Shown: positions 1-11,402 of the stretch, piece by piece | Layout of the letters: each line of letters begins with the position of its first letter | Numbering within the stretch: position 1 is the first letter of the stretch | Origin: Blepharisma japonicum | Taxonomy: Eukaryota > Ciliophora > Heterotrichea > Heterotrichida > Blepharismidae | Direction of reading: 5' to 3' | Length of the DNA stretch: 64,000 bases | Assembly: GCA_949751835.1 (NCBI GenBank) | Contig: CATKHK010000079.1 | Location: 62,001-126,000 of the forward strand | Notes under the pieces: model-generated | Told to the model about the DNA's origin: nothing | The model's input: the letters and a program-made list of their open reading frames with translations, nothing else | The model's database searches: none | Program-made: the position numbers and the translations under genes

Positions 1-701
1 GGATCAGGTAGGAGTCTGCAGAGTGTTTGTGGAGCATGTTGCAGTCATTGCAGCAAAAAATGAGCATGAACTTTGTTGAGTTTTTGATTGGCCGATCTCG
101 GTGGATGCGAATCGATGATTCAATTAAAAATTCGAAATGGAAAAGAAATTAGAATGGCATGCAGCTTGGATTTGCATAATGAGGATTGAAGTAGGTTTGA
201 AGTTTTTTGAGTAGATTTGAAAGTGTAGAATTTTTTTGAAGTTTTTTGAATTTGTGATTTATAAAGAGAGAAATGCAGCAAGATCCGCGGTAAATTAAGA
301 ATAAGAATAATATTAAGCTACTAAAATTTAGCTATTAAAAGAAAGACTGCAAAGAATAAAATTTATTATATTATTAGTTAAGTGTAGATTACAAATTTGA
401 TGTAGCCAATAATCAGTTATTCAGCTAAAAAAACTTTGTTTTAATGCATCAACTACTTCATGAATAACTATTTAAACACAATTATAGTGAGCTAATTAAT
501 TACCATATTCGTTCTTAGTCTTATAATTTTCCAGAAAACCCAGCCATTTTGCTTTATAATGCTCTTTGTAACTGAGTTTACGCGACAAGCTTTTTCATAG
601 TAAAAATAATTTAATATTAATAGAGAAATTAATTTTAATAATAATAAAATCCTATTCAAAAATTGTGACATATAATCCAATATTTTTTAGCATTATTTAT
701 T
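1..701. other. left-edge region with no assigned gene
   Basis: The first 170 bases or so are richer in G and C than the flanking DNA and are open in more than one frame when TGA is read as tryptophan, so the end of a gene lying to the left may be present, but no frame gives a recognisable protein. From about 312 onward the sequence is the non-coding left part of the duplicated unit and is repeated at about 2005-2393 upstream of the second phosphatase copy. No tRNA or telomere repeat is seen. Confidence 0.4.
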
Positions 702-1847
702 ATGGTGAAGATACTTTTGTTTCTTCTTTGACACTTCTGTGAAGCTTTGTTATTCACAATAGGATCTTGTGCTGGGTTTCATCGTGATTTAAAAAATCCA
801 TCTATATGATATTCGATAAAACGCTTAAATCCTGATGCATTTATATGACTTGGTGATTCAATATACTCAGATAGAGGAGATAATTTATTTCAAACAATAA
901 TTCCTTATGAAGAAAAGCATTGGAAGCTGAAGTATGATGCTCAAAAGAATGATGAAGGCTATAAAGAACTTAGAGAATCAACAAAAATTTTAGGGGTTTG
1001 GGACGACCATGATTATGGACCTAATAATTCTGATAAAAACTTTCCATATAAAGAATTAGCAAAAAAACTCTTTTTGGACTTTATTGATGAGCCAAAGAGT
1101 AGTAAAAGATATCAGCAAGAAGGTTTATACAATTCTTATTATTTTACCGAAAATGGCTTAAAAATTAAAATAATTTTATTGGATGACAGAACCTTTATGG
1201 ATCCTCCTGGCAATAATGCAGATGTCTTAGGAGAAATTCAATGGAAATGACTTGAAAATGAATTAAATGACACAGTTGATCTCTATTTAATTATGAACGG
1301 ACTACAAATTAATGTAGAAGGAAGACCAACAATAAACGAGCCTTGGCACGAATATAGCCGAATTAGACTGTTAAATCTTCTAAATAACCACCCTGGGATA
1401 GTTTTAGTTACAGGCGATGTCCATCATTCAGAACTTATGAAAAATCAATGCTATAAATACCCAATATACGAAATCACCACAAGTGGACTTACGCACTCAG
1501 TAAGGACTCAATGGGGACTTATTTATACAGTCTTAATGGATACTTTGCAACCATTTACATATAACATAGGCCCAAGAATTTTTATAAAAAGCTTTGCAAG
1601 TATAGAAATCAAAAATAAAGAAATTTCAATTGATTTAAGGGATTCTGATGGTATCTCTCTGCTCCATCATAAAATTCCTATAAGTGAGCTTTATAAACCA
1701 GCTATTAGAAGCTATTTGTGCGGCCAGACAGTTGAAGTGAGGAATATAAAGCATTGGCTTAGCTATTTATTGGTATTTTACTTCCCTCCTCTTATCTATA
1801 TTTTGGTTTTCATCAAATTTATAAAGAAATATTCCCATTCTTACTAA
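702..1847 (+). CDS. PhoD-like metallophosphatase, copy 1
   Basis: A 381-residue protein of the PhoD/alkaline phosphatase D metallophosphoesterase family, expected to hydrolyse phosphomono- or diesters outside the cytosol. Visible family blocks in order are GSCAG just after a hydrophobic N-terminus, WLGDSIYSD, WDDHDYGPNNSD and, about 250 residues in, GDVHHSELM; these carry the metal-binding Asp, Asn and His residues. The first 20 residues look like a signal peptide and a hydrophobic stretch near the C-terminus (FPPLIYILVF) looks like a membrane anchor. Four TGA codons are read as tryptophan (residues in the signal peptide, WYSIKR, WLGD and WLENEL). The start ATG at 702 is chosen because it gives the signal peptide. 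It is one of two tandem copies. Substrate unknown. Confidence 0.85.
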
Positions 1848-1854
1848 TTAATAT

Positions 1855-1998
1855 TTAGATTATAAAAGATGCTATTTTTTCACAATCTCCTTTATGGTGT
1901 CAGGGAGCACTTTTTTTACGAGTTCTTCGGTAATTAATTATTAATTACTGTGCTATGATCCATTGCTGGGCTTGCATTAATTTCAATCAGCCAAGGTT
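1855..1998 (-). pseudogene. 3' fragment of TTLL gene
   Basis: On the minus strand this short piece matches the last coding segment of the TTLL gene at 3546-5069: the PWLIE.N.SPAMD block and the final exon. It is cut off on its upstream side, has an internal deletion of roughly 40 bases relative to the intact gene, and the 15-nt intron found in the intact gene has lost its AG acceptor here. It is a by-product of the tandem duplication and cannot make a working ligase. Confidence 0.8.
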
Positions 1999-2393
1999 TA
2001 ATATCATAAAATTTAGCTATTAGAAGAAACACTGCTAAGAATAGAATTGCTACTATCTAAGCTAAGAAACAGAGTCCAAATCTGAATAGCCAAGAATGAG
2101 GAAATTGTTGAGCTATTCAATTTAAAAACTATGTTTTAATATATCAACTATATCATAAATACCATTTAAATCTCAATTATAGTGATAATTACCATATTCG
2201 TTCTTACAAATATTTTAATATTCAAAATGCTAGCCATTTTGCGAAATTTGCAACTGAGTTTACGCGGCAAAATAAAAGACAACTTTTCATAATTAAAAAT
2301 CATTCAATTTTAATTTTAATAATAATAAAACCCTAATCAAAAATTACGATATATAGCCAGTGTATTTTCTAGCAAAAATATGTATTATTTATT

Positions 2394-3538
2394 ATGGTGA
2401 AGATATTTTTGTTTCTTCTTTGGCACTTCGTGGAGCAGTATTATTAACAACAGGATCTTGTGCTGGGTTTCATCGTGATTTAAAAAATCCATCTATATGA
2501 TATTCGATAAAACGCTTAAATCCTGATGCATTTATATGGCTTGGAGATGCAATATATTCAGATAGAGGAGATAATTTATTTCAAACAATAATTCCTTATG
2601 AAGAAAAGCATTGAAAATTGAAGTATGATGCTCAAAAAGATGATGAAGGCTATAAAGTACTTAGAGAATCAACAAAAATTTTAGGGATTTGGGACGACCA
2701 TGATTATGGACCTAATAATTCTGATAAAAACTTCCCATATAAAGAATTATCAAAAAAACTATTTTTGGACTTTATTGATGAACCAGAGAGTAGCAAAAGA
2801 TATCAGCGAGAAGGCTTATACGATTCTTATTATTTTATCGAAAATGGTTTAAAAATTAAAGTTATTTTATTGGATGACAGAACCTTTATGGATCCTCCTA
2901 GCAATAATGCAGATGTCTTAGGAGAAATTCAATGGAAATGACTTGAAAATGAATTAAATGACACAGTTGATCTCTATTTAATTATGAACGGACTACAAAT
3001 TAATGTAGAAGGAAGACCAACAATAAACGAGCCTTGGCACGAATATAGCCGAATTAGACTGTTAAATCTTCTAAATAGCCACCCTGGCGTAATTTTAGTT
3101 TCAGGCGATGTCCATCATTCAGAACTTATGAAAAATCAATGCTATAAATACCCAATATACGAAATCACCACAAGTGGACTTACGCACTCTGTCAAGACTC
3201 AATGAGGATTTATTTTTACTGGTTTAACAGATACTTTGCAACCATTTACATATAACATAGGCCCAAGAATTTTTATAAAAAGCTTTGCAAGTATAGAAAT
3301 CAAAAATAAAGAAATTTCTATTGATTTCAGAGATTCTGATGGTATCTCTCTGCTCCATCATAAAATTCCGATAAGTGAGCTTTATAAACCAGCTATTAGA
3401 AGTTATTTGTGCGATCAGACAGTTAAAGAGAGGAATATGAATCATTGGCTTAGCTATTTATTGGTGCTTTACTTCCCTCCTCTTATCTATATTTTGGTTT
3501 TCATCAAATTTATAAAGAAATATTCCCATTCTTACTAA
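2394..3538 (+). CDS. PhoD-like metallophosphatase, copy 2 (5' end disrupted)
   Basis: Tandem paralogue of the phosphatase at 702-1847, nearly identical through GSCAG, WLGDAIYSD, WDDHDYGPNN and GDVHHSELM to the C-terminal hydrophobic segment. From about 2440 to 3538 the frame is open with TGA as Trp. The 5' end differs: relative to copy 1 the region between the ATG at 2394 and the GSCAG block is one base shorter, so the ATG and the catalytic body are in different frames. No upstream in-frame ATG occurs before a TAG, and a possible GT...AG stretch there does not fit the intron pattern of this genome. Either this copy has lost its signal peptide and is decaying, or it starts in some way I cannot see. 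The 3' end lies 7 bases from the convergent TTLL gene. Confidence 0.65.
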
Positions 3539-3545
3539 TTAATAT

Positions 3546-5069
3546 TTAGATTATAAAAGATGCTATTTTTTCGAAATCTCCAATTGATGCATTCGGATCA
3601 CAAGGAAGATCAAGAATCACTTTCATGGTGTCAGGAAGCACCTTTTTTACGAGTTCTTCGGTAATTATCTAATTATTAATTACTGTACTATAATCCATTG
3701 CTGGGCTTGTATTAACTTCAATCAGCCAAGGCTTAAAATTTGAATCTATCATAAAATCAAACCCCAGCAGCTCAAAAGTATTTTTCCTTGCCGATATTTT
3801 GGGTTTAGCAGATTTAACAGTATTTATAATGATATTTTTAACATCAGGCAAAATGCTTTTATTCCAAATATCGTCTTTATTTTCTTCAATCAGCCACTCT
3901 GTAAATTGATCGATGTGCCACATGCTGTCTTCTGCTTTAAATGATGGGCTATATTTTGCGATTGAGTTATTGGTTAAATGTATATATAAGTCGTCGATTT
4001 CAGATAAATCATACTCTTTAACTGAAAAACGTAAATAGCATTTCTTATAGAAAAATATTTCAAAAGTGTTGAAGCAAGTTATTAGTACCCATTGTCGAAT
4101 ATCAAATTTACGTTTATTGATAATTAATGGGTTTTCTATATATTTTTGAATAACCCAAGAATTATTTTTGGTATATTCTAAAATATCGTCAAGAGATCTA
4201 TAAAGTAAAATGTCTCTTCCCCTTGATTTGAAGCCAGGTTTAACAATTCATATATTTTTAGTACCATGAATTGAGTATTGTTTATCAGTTTCAAGCGCTT
4301 TCAAGCAATCTTCGACCTGCTTATCAACATTTTCTTGATTATTTTCTTCTATTGATAGCTTTTTCTGCAGAAAATTCAATGCTTTTATCAAATCATCACT
4401 AATTACTTGGCTTGCATTTTCTTTATATAACTTTAACACTGATTCAGCTTCATTTTTCTTAAAAGCTTCTATGAACTCATCAGGAGAATCTTTTGGGCCC
4501 ACAATATAGCACTCAGGGAAAAAATCATAAGATATCGGGAATTTATTTAAATTTCTGCAAATTTTAACTTTTGTCGATAATTCATTTATATGTGCTATAT
4601 GATTAATAATTTGATTTGGTTTAATATGGTCAGGAAGTTTTGCATTTTTAACAAATTTTAATGTAAATCTGTCTCTATTTAAATCATTGCATTCTCTTCA
4701 GCCTCTTGATTTTAAACAAGAAACAATATCTGGATAATCAATATCTGCAACAAAAAGTCTTTCAGCTGCTGAAATTTGCTTTGGTGTTGAACCAGCTTGC
4801 TTTTTGTTTATTGATTTTATGGTTTTTAAAAGTGGGAATCGATTTTTTATTTTGGCTTCATAAGACAAGGCTGCGTCTTGGAATCGAGTATTTTTTTTTA
4901 ACGAATAATTTGGTGTGAAGCTAGATGAAATTTTTTCTTCTTCAATAAATTTGAATCCTTGGCTTTTGATTGTGCTGATGGTTGAGGTTTTGGATTTTTG
5001 ATGTGCTCTACTCTGGGTCATAGAAACTCGTGTGGGTGGTTTTTTAGGAATTTCATCAGCACTAATCAT
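3546..5069 (-). CDS. tubulin tyrosine ligase-like protein (TTLL3/8 glycylase type)
   Basis: About 502 residues. TTLL enzymes are ATP-grasp ligases that add amino acids to tubulin tails in cilia. The N-terminal 120 residues are basic and low complexity. The TTL domain follows: WIVKPGFKSRGRDI (ATP-binding), WVIQKYIENP, KFDIRQWVLIT, HLTNNSIAKY, and near the end FELLGFDFMID and WLIEVNTSPAMD with the metal-binding Glu and Asn. The SRGR and FDIRQW blocks resemble the TTLL3/TTLL8 glycylase branch. A 15-nt intron at 3669-3683 is inferred because removing it turns an early TAG into a natural TTL tail (STIITEELVKKVLPDTMKV). Several Trp residues are TGA. The gene converges on PhoD copy 2 with a 7-base gap, and its 3' end was duplicated to 1855-1998. 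Confidence 0.88.
3669..3683 (-). other. 15-nt intron in TTLL
   Basis: Minus-strand sequence GTAATTAATAATTAG. It has the GTA start, AG end and the A six bases from the 3' end seen in all introns of this window. Splicing restores the conserved C-terminal TTL helix. Confidence 0.85.
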
Positions 5070-5294
5070 TATATTAAAATAAGCAGAATATTTATTGCCG
5101 ACATTTTCGATAATTTCGAATTAGTCTTTAATTTCAACAATATGAAATAAATAATAATCCTTGATTATAATAATTTTATGATTTATATAAGGAAATTCAA
5201 GAGATTTAATTTTTTTCTTTGCAGTAGAAAACTTCTTCTTAATTAATAACTTAATAATCAAAAATTATATTATTTTATAATTCAAATTTCTTGT

Positions 5295-5352
5295 TTTATT
5301 ATTTATCTTGTTGCTTTTGCTTTTATTTTTCCACCTTTCGCATTCAATTTAG
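5295..5352 (-). pseudogene. scrap of the 3' end of the Ser/Lys-rich paralogue
   Basis: Reads like the last codons and 3' flank of the gene at 5685-6272: a stretch around TTTTTCCACCTTTC and CATTCAATTTAG is shared with 5705-5740 with few differences. Too short to code for anything by itself. Confidence 0.6.
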
Positions 5353-5382
5353 TGTAGCTTGTACTTTTGAAACTTCAAATCT

Positions 5383-5445
5383 TAAAATTCAGGCAAAAGT
5401 TCAGGCCACTAAAATCAAAGCCAGTACTGATATCAAAATAGAAAA
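5383..5445 (+). pseudogene. inverted scrap of the K-A-rich repeat of the kelch gene
   Basis: Plus-strand translation KIQAKVQATKIKASTDIK matches KIQAKTQLPKIEAKTDIK of the minus-strand gene at 6326-8122 (coding DNA near 6485-6540), so this piece is inverted relative to its source. It ends at TAG soon after. It shows that the local duplications were not only direct. Confidence 0.6.
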
Positions 5446-5684
5446 ATAGGTTTTCAAATAGTAGTTAATCTAAACTTTTTAACAAATTGAAAAATCTATA
5501 ATTTTGGGGTAAAATCGAATATTAAATCTAAATAACAATTTTACGCTGTACATAGATAAATATAAGACAATTGCATTAACTTTTTATTTGCTTCTAAATC
5601 TTGATTAAAAGGGCTTGAGAGATAGCAGCCTAATTAATTAATATTAATACTCAAATTTGCTATAATTTATTATTTATCTTATTG

Positions 5685-6272
5685 TTAAAATTCTACGTTT
5701 GCTTTGATTTTTCCACCTTTCACATTCAATTTAGCATCTCCTTTTCCTTCAACCTCTTCTTCAGATGCTTTCATCTTTCTCCCTTTTATTGAAAACTCTA
5801 TTTTTTGGTAATTTCCACTACTTTCACTTGAGCTACTGCCTGATTTCTTTTTCTTTTTTAATTGAGAAGCTTTAGCATCAGCTTTGAAAACTGGAGTTTT
5901 GCTTGCTTTGATTCCAGGAATTTCTGTTTCTACCTTTCCTCTTAAATCTTCTAATGAGCTGCTACTTGAGGATCTTTTATTTTCTATTTTTGCATTAACT
6001 TTAGGAGTAGCTGTTTTTGATTGGATTTTAGGCTTTACGCCAGATTTGCCAGTTTCTATGTCAGATGAGTAATCGCTACTTGAAGATCTCCTTTGTCTCG
6101 GAAGCTTCAGTGCCATTTTAGGTTCTGCCTTAGGAGTTTCGGCATGGATAGCTATGGTTTTTTTGCTATTTTTGCCCTTTTCTGACTCAAATGAATCACT
6201 ATTGCTTTCATTTTGGTTATTTCTAGCTTTCAAATCTCTAGTATAGTTTATTGTTATTTCTCTAAAAAACAA
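5685..6272 (-). CDS. Ser/Lys-rich protein, truncated paralogue of the kelch-gene tail
   Basis: A 195-residue, highly charged, low-complexity protein. It repeats the C-terminal part of the next gene upstream (6326-8122): LKLPRQRRSSSSDYSSD.ETGK here against LKLPKQRKSSSSDFSSDMETGK there, followed by KPKIQSKTATPK against KPKIQAKTQLPK. The kelch-like half is missing. Serine clusters followed by acidic residues look like casein kinase II sites. No TGA codon is used. It may be a real small gene or a decaying partial duplicate; the ATG at 6272 has no counterpart in the parent, so I give modest confidence that it is expressed. Confidence 0.5.
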   Translation of the reverse strand: MFFREITINYTRDLKARNNQNESNSDSFESEKGKNSKKTIAIHAETPKAEPKMALKLPRQRRSSSSDYSSDIETGKSGVKPKIQSKTATPKVNAKIENKRSSSSSSLEDLRGKVETEIPGIKASKTPVFKADAKASQLKKKKKSGSSSSESSGNYQKIEFSIKGRKMKASEEEVEGKGDAKLNVKGGKIKANVEF

Positions 6273-6325
6273 TTTGATTTTTTTATCGCTCTCATTTTCC
6301 TTATTATCTTATATTTTTTCTAAAA

Positions 6326-8122
6326 TTATTGAAGCAAAGAAATTCAAGCATAAGCATTTTTTTCTAATACTTGTGATGCTTTCAAACCAACTTTGAAAGC
6401 TTGATTTTCCATCTCATAACCTTCTCCTTTAAGTTCTTCAGATGAACTGCTATCATAAAACTTATTTTTCCCCTTTTTGATATCAGTTTTGGCTTCGATT
6501 TTAGGAAGCTGGGTTTTTGCTTGGATTTTAGGCTTCAATCCTGGCTTTCCAGTTTCCATATCAGATGAAAAATCACTGCTAGAAGATTTTCTTTGCTTTG
6601 GAAGCTTAAGCGTTAACTTTGGCTCTATCTTAGAATTATCAATTTTTGGAGCAGATACTTTAAAATTTTCTTCGTCAGAAGACTCACTTATCTGCTTTTT
6701 CGTTTTTGCTTTTATTTCAACCTTTGGTGAGTCTACTAATTTTGGCACTTTTTTGTTGGTTTTTATTTCTATTTTCCGCTTTGCATTATTTTCATCAGAA
6801 GAACTAGAGCTTTCACTTGATACTTTGACTTCTTTGGCATCATTTTTTGAAACATCAACATTTATCACAGCTTTTTCTTTAAGTAATCCTTTAGATCCTT
6901 TTCGCTGCTTATCTGATGAGCTTGAGCTATCACTACTAGAGGATCTATTTTTAATTTCAACTTCTTGCTCCTTAGCACCTTTACTTTTTTCGTCTTCTGC
7001 CTCAACCTCTTCAATTTTTTGGGTTTTTGCTTTTTCATCATTTAATTTTTGCTTTTTTCTTATTTTGGCTGAAATGTCTACTTCAACAGATAAATTCATG
7101 ACTTTTTCATGAGCTTCATTAGACGGTAATTTCTCAACTTCATATTTGCGGTGACTAAAAGTTTGGTCTTCTGTGTCTGGAGAAATTTTAGCTAAATCCA
7201 AATGAATCCAATTAGCTGTGTGCTTTTCTTTAAATGCTACTCCTGGGTAATTTATATAAATTGGACCTTTTCCTGGTATATAAATAGCTGGATAATGCTC
7301 TGTTAATGAAAATCCTATGACTTCCATAAGTTTGAATTCTGGCCGCGGATCAAGGGAAAATAAATAGCAATATTGGCTATGTTTTTGGGTTTTTGGGTTA
7401 TCACCTCCACAAATAATTGCATGCCCAGAGCCAGAAGCACAAATAGGGTTAACAACTTTAATTGGCAGCCTTATTTCTTCTTTTTTAACTTTCAATGACT
7501 TGCAATCTAATGTGAAGACTTTTTTGCTGGATCTTAGCTTTCCTTTTGTGTTGATTCTTTGCCCGCCAACAAAATAAATTTTTGAATTAATTATAAAGCA
7601 TCCTGGATATAACAAATCTCTCAATTTAAATTCTTTGAGGTTTGGATTTTCTTCGCTTTTATTTGCTTCATCCAAAAATAATTCCCAATAATTTTCATTA
7701 GCATTATACCGCATAACTGAAGCACCTGAAACTCCTAGCAAGGATTCTTCATCTTGAATAACCGCTCCAACATAAAAAATTCATTCATTATATTCCAGCA
7801 ATACTCCTTCTTTGGCACAAATCGGAAGCTTTGCAATTACGGTCGCTTTTTTACTTTTGTTGTCTATAATGCAAGCATTATTTGTAAAGCTTCCGGAGCT
7901 ATCACTGCCACCAACTACTATCATTCTGTCATTAGAAATATAGCCAACTGTAGAGTCAGCTCGGATTTTGATTTTTGACTTGAACTGATGCTTTTCAATT
8001 GATTCAGGTGTCACATGGCACAATAATTTTTTTGAACGATTCAGGTAATCAAAATCAGGGAATCTTATGTGGGCAGGCTTTTTAGAGGCGGCTACATCTT
8101 GCTTGGCAGTACATATGCCCAT
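6326..8122 (-). CDS. kelch-like protein with Ser/Lys-rich tail
   Basis: 598 residues. The first 230 or so look like kelch-type beta-propeller blades: RMIVVGGSDSSG, IFYVGAVIQ, IYFVGGQR and HAIICGGDN, each with a hydrophobic strand ending in a glycine pair. Residues from about 250 to the end are low complexity: runs of SSSSD/SSSSE alternate with basic KIEAK/KVEIK repeats. The N-terminus MGICTAKQ offers Gly2 for myristoylation and a nearby Cys for palmitoylation, so a membrane-tethered scaffold is likely. Two TGA codons are read as Trp (about 7781 and 6344); the last one extends the protein to the TAA at 6326. The tail has been copied into 5685-6272 and into two scraps. Function not recognised. 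Confidence 0.7.
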
Positions 8123-8673
8123 TTTATTATTTTTAAGATATTTAGTAAGAATTATAGGAATTCTAGTTTATTAGTTACACTTGTTTTTATGAATGATGGG
8201 ATTAACTCATTTAAGATATTTCTTATACATTATTAATCATTTGCTTTTTGCTAAAATTCAACGCTTTAAGACTTTAATAGCTACTTTTACATTTGCCAAT
8301 GAGTGCATAGCAATAATTTAAAGATTACGCTTCTTTTGTCCATGTTCCACTACCTAATGGACCCAAGATTAGTGTAGCAAGCTTTGAATAAATGCTGCTA
8401 CACCAAAGGCTAGTGCTAAATAATTTACTTGAAGAACAAATTCTATAACAAATAATATTTTGTTTTTTAGAGAATAACTAAAATGGATAATTTCGAAAAT
8501 TCCAGCTACTAAAACTTAAAGCAGATAAAAAATATAATAAAAGAATGAAAAAAATCTATTGATTATTATAATTAATAACTATCTTAAAAATAGCATGTAG
8601 ATATAATACTATAATTAAGATTTTAAAATATCACATTAATTTTAACATAGTGATCAAAAAAATTATTTTGTAA
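8123..8673. other. intergenic region with a kinase 5' fragment
   Basis: No intact gene. It contains the kinase fragment listed at 8236-8385; the rest is AT-rich sequence between the 3' end of the kinase and the 5' end of the kelch gene, without a recognisable motif. Confidence 0.5.
8236..8385 (-). pseudogene. 5' fragment of the SNF1-like kinase gene
   Basis: Matches the first exon, intron and start of the second exon of the kinase at 8674-10107 (its 9955-10107). Shared blocks include CGCTTTAAGACTTTAATAGC and the region coding for the glycine-rich loop (CTACCTAATGGACC). It stops abruptly within the N-lobe, carries several substitutions, and lies just downstream of the intact kinase in the same orientation. 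It is a truncated tandem duplicate. Confidence 0.75.
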
Positions 8674-10107
<1,434 letters not shown>

Positions 10108-10595
10108 CAAAGAAATATTTATTAATAAATATGATTACCATTTGGAGATAATTCTTAAAAGGGTTATTTAGGTTTATTAATGTAAATGATATAGATTAAA
10201 GGTATGTTTTTCAGAAAAGATAAATGGCTTATAAAAATAACATATAAAATTAATTTGTTAAATACTTGAAAGAAACTGCTTTTTTTTATTACCATATATA
10301 AATGAACTCTTTATTGATTATTTCATAATCCGATAGCATTAACACTGAAATTGCAAATATTTTTAATTTTTTAATAATTTTATTAAAAAATTTTAGACAC
10401 TTTTAGCATTTAGCACATGCATTTTATAGCTTCATCTTTAAATTATTATGTGGCAATAAGATTTTTTATTTTTCCATTTTAAGATCACTTGAAAAGTTGC
10501 AAATGGCTAAAAGATGGCTTCATAAATTTTTATATAAATTTAAAAAGCTAAAGAATATTTATTTTATTATCTTTTTCTATTTAAAATAAGAAAAT
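10108..10595. other. intergenic, AT-rich
   Basis: 490 bases between the kinase start and the UTP3 stop. I see no gene, repeat or RNA. It must include the kinase promoter; runs of A and T are too general to mark as elements. Confidence 0.5.
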
Positions 10596-11375
10596 TTACT
10601 TAATCTTGATGCTTTTCACAATATCTTTTCTAATCCCTGTGCTTTCACCCCCATATCTATCTGTCTTTGGCCTTTCTACGTATCCATAAGTGGATTGACG
10701 TTTCTTTACCTTTTTAAGGTATTTCATCTTGTTTTTGACTCTTACATTTCTATCAACCTTTTTCCTCTTTCTTCTGATTCCTTTGTTTTTAAGTATTGCT
10801 TCTACTGAGCGCTGATAATTATCATCTTTTAGCTTTTCATTTGTATTTTCATTATTTTCAACGATTTCCACATGCTTTGCTACTGGAACTTTTGTTTCTT
10901 TTCTGACTACACCTGATTTTTCTTGTTTTTCAATATTTTTGTTGAGTTTTATAAGGTTTTTTATTGTGTTGATCACTGGGTGATTAGACGCAGGTTTTCC
11001 ATTCGCTTTCAGCATCACATAAAACGAAAAATGCATAAATAAAAGCTTAAATATTTTTTGTCGTAAAGCATAATAGCTTTGTCCTTCTGGTGTTAAATTT
11101 GCTTTACCAAATTTTTCGTTCATTTGCTTATATGATTCCAGCGTATATTGAAAATCCTCAATACAAGGCAGAAGCTCTGGTGAATGCCTTTCCACCAATT
11201 CAATCTGCTCATCCTGAGTCAGCTCATTAAAATCTAGCTCATGAGTGGCTAATTCTGGGATATAATCATCTTCCCCTATAAGTTGTGCCCTTTCCTTTAG
11301 CTTTTCTATGGCTACTTCTTCTTCGTTTTCTGATTCAGAGCTCTGGTAATAATCTTTCCTATCCCAATTTTCCAT
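10596..11375 (-). CDS. UTP3: UTP3/SAS10 family SSU processome protein
   Basis: 259 residues, shorter than most members. In yeast and animals Utp3/Sas10 is a nucleolar component of the small-subunit processome, needed for 18S rRNA maturation. The acidic N-terminus (SESENEEE) is followed by a Sas10/Utp3/C1D-type helical region around HSPELLPCIEDFQYTLES and LRQKIFKLLFMHFSFYVMLKA. The C-terminus has the family signature: NKGIRRKRKKVDRNVRVKNK, then KKRQSTYG and YGGESTGIRKDIVKSIKIK, a highly basic domain. No TGA codons and no intron. The 3' end is 200 bases from the transporter's start side? No: it is followed upstream by the transporter's stop at 11403, 27 bases away, both on the minus strand. Confidence 0.85.
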   Translation of the reverse strand: MENWDRKDYYQSSESENEEEVAIEKLKERAQLIGEDDYIPELATHELDFNELTQDEQIELVERHSPELLPCIEDFQYTLESYKQMNEKFGKANLTPEGQSYYALRQKIFKLLFMHFSFYVMLKANGKPASNHPVINTIKNLIKLNKNIEKQEKSGVVRKETKVPVAKHVEIVENNENTNEKLKDDNYQRSVEAILKNKGIRRKRKKVDRNVRVKNKMKYLKKVKKRQSTYGYVERPKTDRYGGESTGIRKDIVKSIKIK

Positions 11376-11402
11376 AATAATCCAGAGAAATTATATTTAA
11401 AG

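Larger units (their letters stand above)
312..1998. repeat. tandem segmental duplication, unit 1
   Basis: This 1.7-kb unit holds upstream non-coding DNA, PhoD copy 1 and the last part of a TTLL gene. It matches about 2005-3735 in the same order and orientation, and the second unit starts almost exactly where this one stops, so it is a direct tandem duplication. The flanks have many small indels while the coding part is well conserved, so it is not recent. Boundaries are by eye, plus or minus 20 bases. Confidence 0.8.
2005..3735. repeat. tandem segmental duplication, unit 2
   Basis: Second copy of the 1.7-kb unit (about 312-1998). It holds the upstream non-coding DNA, PhoD copy 2 and the 3' end of the TTLL gene, and on its right side runs on into the rest of the intact TTLL gene, which shows that this is the original position of the TTLL end. 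The stretch 2005-2393 has no gene of its own. Confidence 0.78.
5070..5684. other. intergenic region with decayed pieces of the kelch-gene tail
   Basis: No intact gene. It holds two recognisable scraps of the neighbouring serine/lysine-rich genes (see 5295-5352 and 5383-5445) in opposite orientations, set in AT-rich DNA. The 5070-5290 part lies upstream of the TTLL start and presumably carries its promoter; no motif is distinctive enough to name. Confidence 0.55.

Noticed and set aside
2426-2441. GTATTATTAACAACAG as a 16-nt intron in PhoD copy 2
   Set aside because: It lacks the A six bases from the 3' end that all other introns here have, and splicing it does not bring the ATG at 2394 into frame with the catalytic core.
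5685-6272. Merging this frame with the kelch gene as one long gene
   Set aside because: The kelch gene ends at its own TAA (6326), and the content here repeats its tail, so it is a separate duplicate.
6477-7112. 211-codon plus-strand frame
   Set aside because: Antisense to the Ser/Lys-rich tail of the kelch gene; long only because GAA/TCT-type codons avoid stops on both strands.
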